Assembly: GCA_036752345.1 (NCBI GenBank)
Contig: DAIOSV010000037.1
Coordinates: forward strand, 1-25,100
DNA: 25,100 bases
Source: UBA1715 sp036752345
GTDB lineage: Bacteria > Bacteroidota > Bacteroidia > Bacteroidales > UBA1715
Direction of reading: 5' to 3'
The translations under genes and the position numbers were made by a program. Of this stretch, positions 24,890 to 25,100 are shown one piece after another (position 1 is the first letter of the stretch; each line of letters begins with the position of its first letter). Below the pieces are notes generated by a model, which was given only the letters and a program-made list of their open reading frames with translations, made no database searches and was not told the origin of the DNA.

Positions 24890-25090
24890 TAATTGAAGCG
24901 TTAAGAATTATCTTGAATTTCTGAAAAACTGGACACTTTTTAGGAATACAAATTTCTGAAGATTATTCACCGAGATATGACGAAACGTTCACGTTAGCGT
25001 GGACTTTATCGTGTTATTTGGTGAATAAGGTAGTCCAGTAAATCCTCAGAAATTCAAATGATTACGAAATACAAGTACCACGCTTTTTTT
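24890..25090 (+). ncRNA. Long rod-shaped structured RNA, probable 6S RNA (ssrS-like)
   Basis: About 200 nt fold as one long interrupted hairpin. Pairings in order are AAGCGT/ACGCTT (24896-24901 with 25080-25085), AATTAT/ATGATT (24906-24911 with 25058-25063), TTGAATTTCTGA/TCAGAAATTCAA (24913-24924 with 25046-25057), ACTGGAC/GTCCAGT (24928-24934 with 25033-25039) and TTATTCACC/GGTGAATAA (24963-24971 with 25020-25028). An apical hairpin GTTCACG-TTAG-CGTGGAC closes it. A large asymmetric bubble (28 nt against 4 nt) sits in the middle. The closing stem runs into seven T residues, serving as a terminator. Size, closing stem, central bubble and apical stem match the 6S RNA architecture. No open frame explains the region. 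Sequence identity with known 6S was not tested. Confidence 0.62.
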
Positions 25091-25100
25091 ATGTGCGTAT

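Overview
The window is AT-rich DNA from a member of the Bacteroidota, most likely Bacteroidales or a close relative. The evidence is the repeated promoter signature TAnnTTTG (with a TTTG-like element 19 bp upstream in the best cases), a one-piece SecDF, an F-type ATPase a subunit with a long periplasmic N-terminal extension, a bactofilin/AtpZ gene pair, and a LytS/LytTR two-component pair. Gene content is almost entirely housekeeping. I found no phage, transposon, CRISPR, tRNA, rRNA or toxin-antitoxin genes.

Layout, left to right: (1) the 3' part of mqnC (menaquinone by the futalosine route), converging on a minus-strand LytTR regulator and its membrane histidine kinase. (2) A minus-strand ATP synthase operon atpB-E-F-H-A-G, without the beta and epsilon genes. 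(3) A minus-strand yceD(DUF177)-rpmF-plsX operon with its own promoter and terminator. (4) A minus-strand class I methyltransferase, divergent from a plus-strand bactofilin / AtpZ-like / four-TM protein operon that looks like the detached accessory part of the ATP synthase locus. (5) Plus-strand rpiB followed by a lutB-like iron-sulfur protein. (6) Plus-strand secDF, a terminator, then ispD. (7) The minus-strand rimP-nusA-infB operon, converging on ispD and preceded by a leader terminator hairpin. (8) A plus-strand exported TlpA-like thioredoxin protein overlapping a VanZ-family gene. (9) A long rod-shaped structured RNA ending in a T tract at the right edge, resembling 6S RNA.

Two runs of 100 Ns interrupt secDF and infB. 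In both, the sequence on the two sides of the gap is identical (55 bp and 15 bp), and merging the copies restores one intact reading frame. They are therefore probably scaffolding artefacts between overlapping contig ends rather than missing or broken genes.

I did not find a new multi-gene system. The most rewarding signals are non-coding: the 6S-like RNA with a possible alternative pairing, the attenuator-like hairpin in front of rimP-nusA-infB, and the terminator-like hairpin between atpE and atpF.
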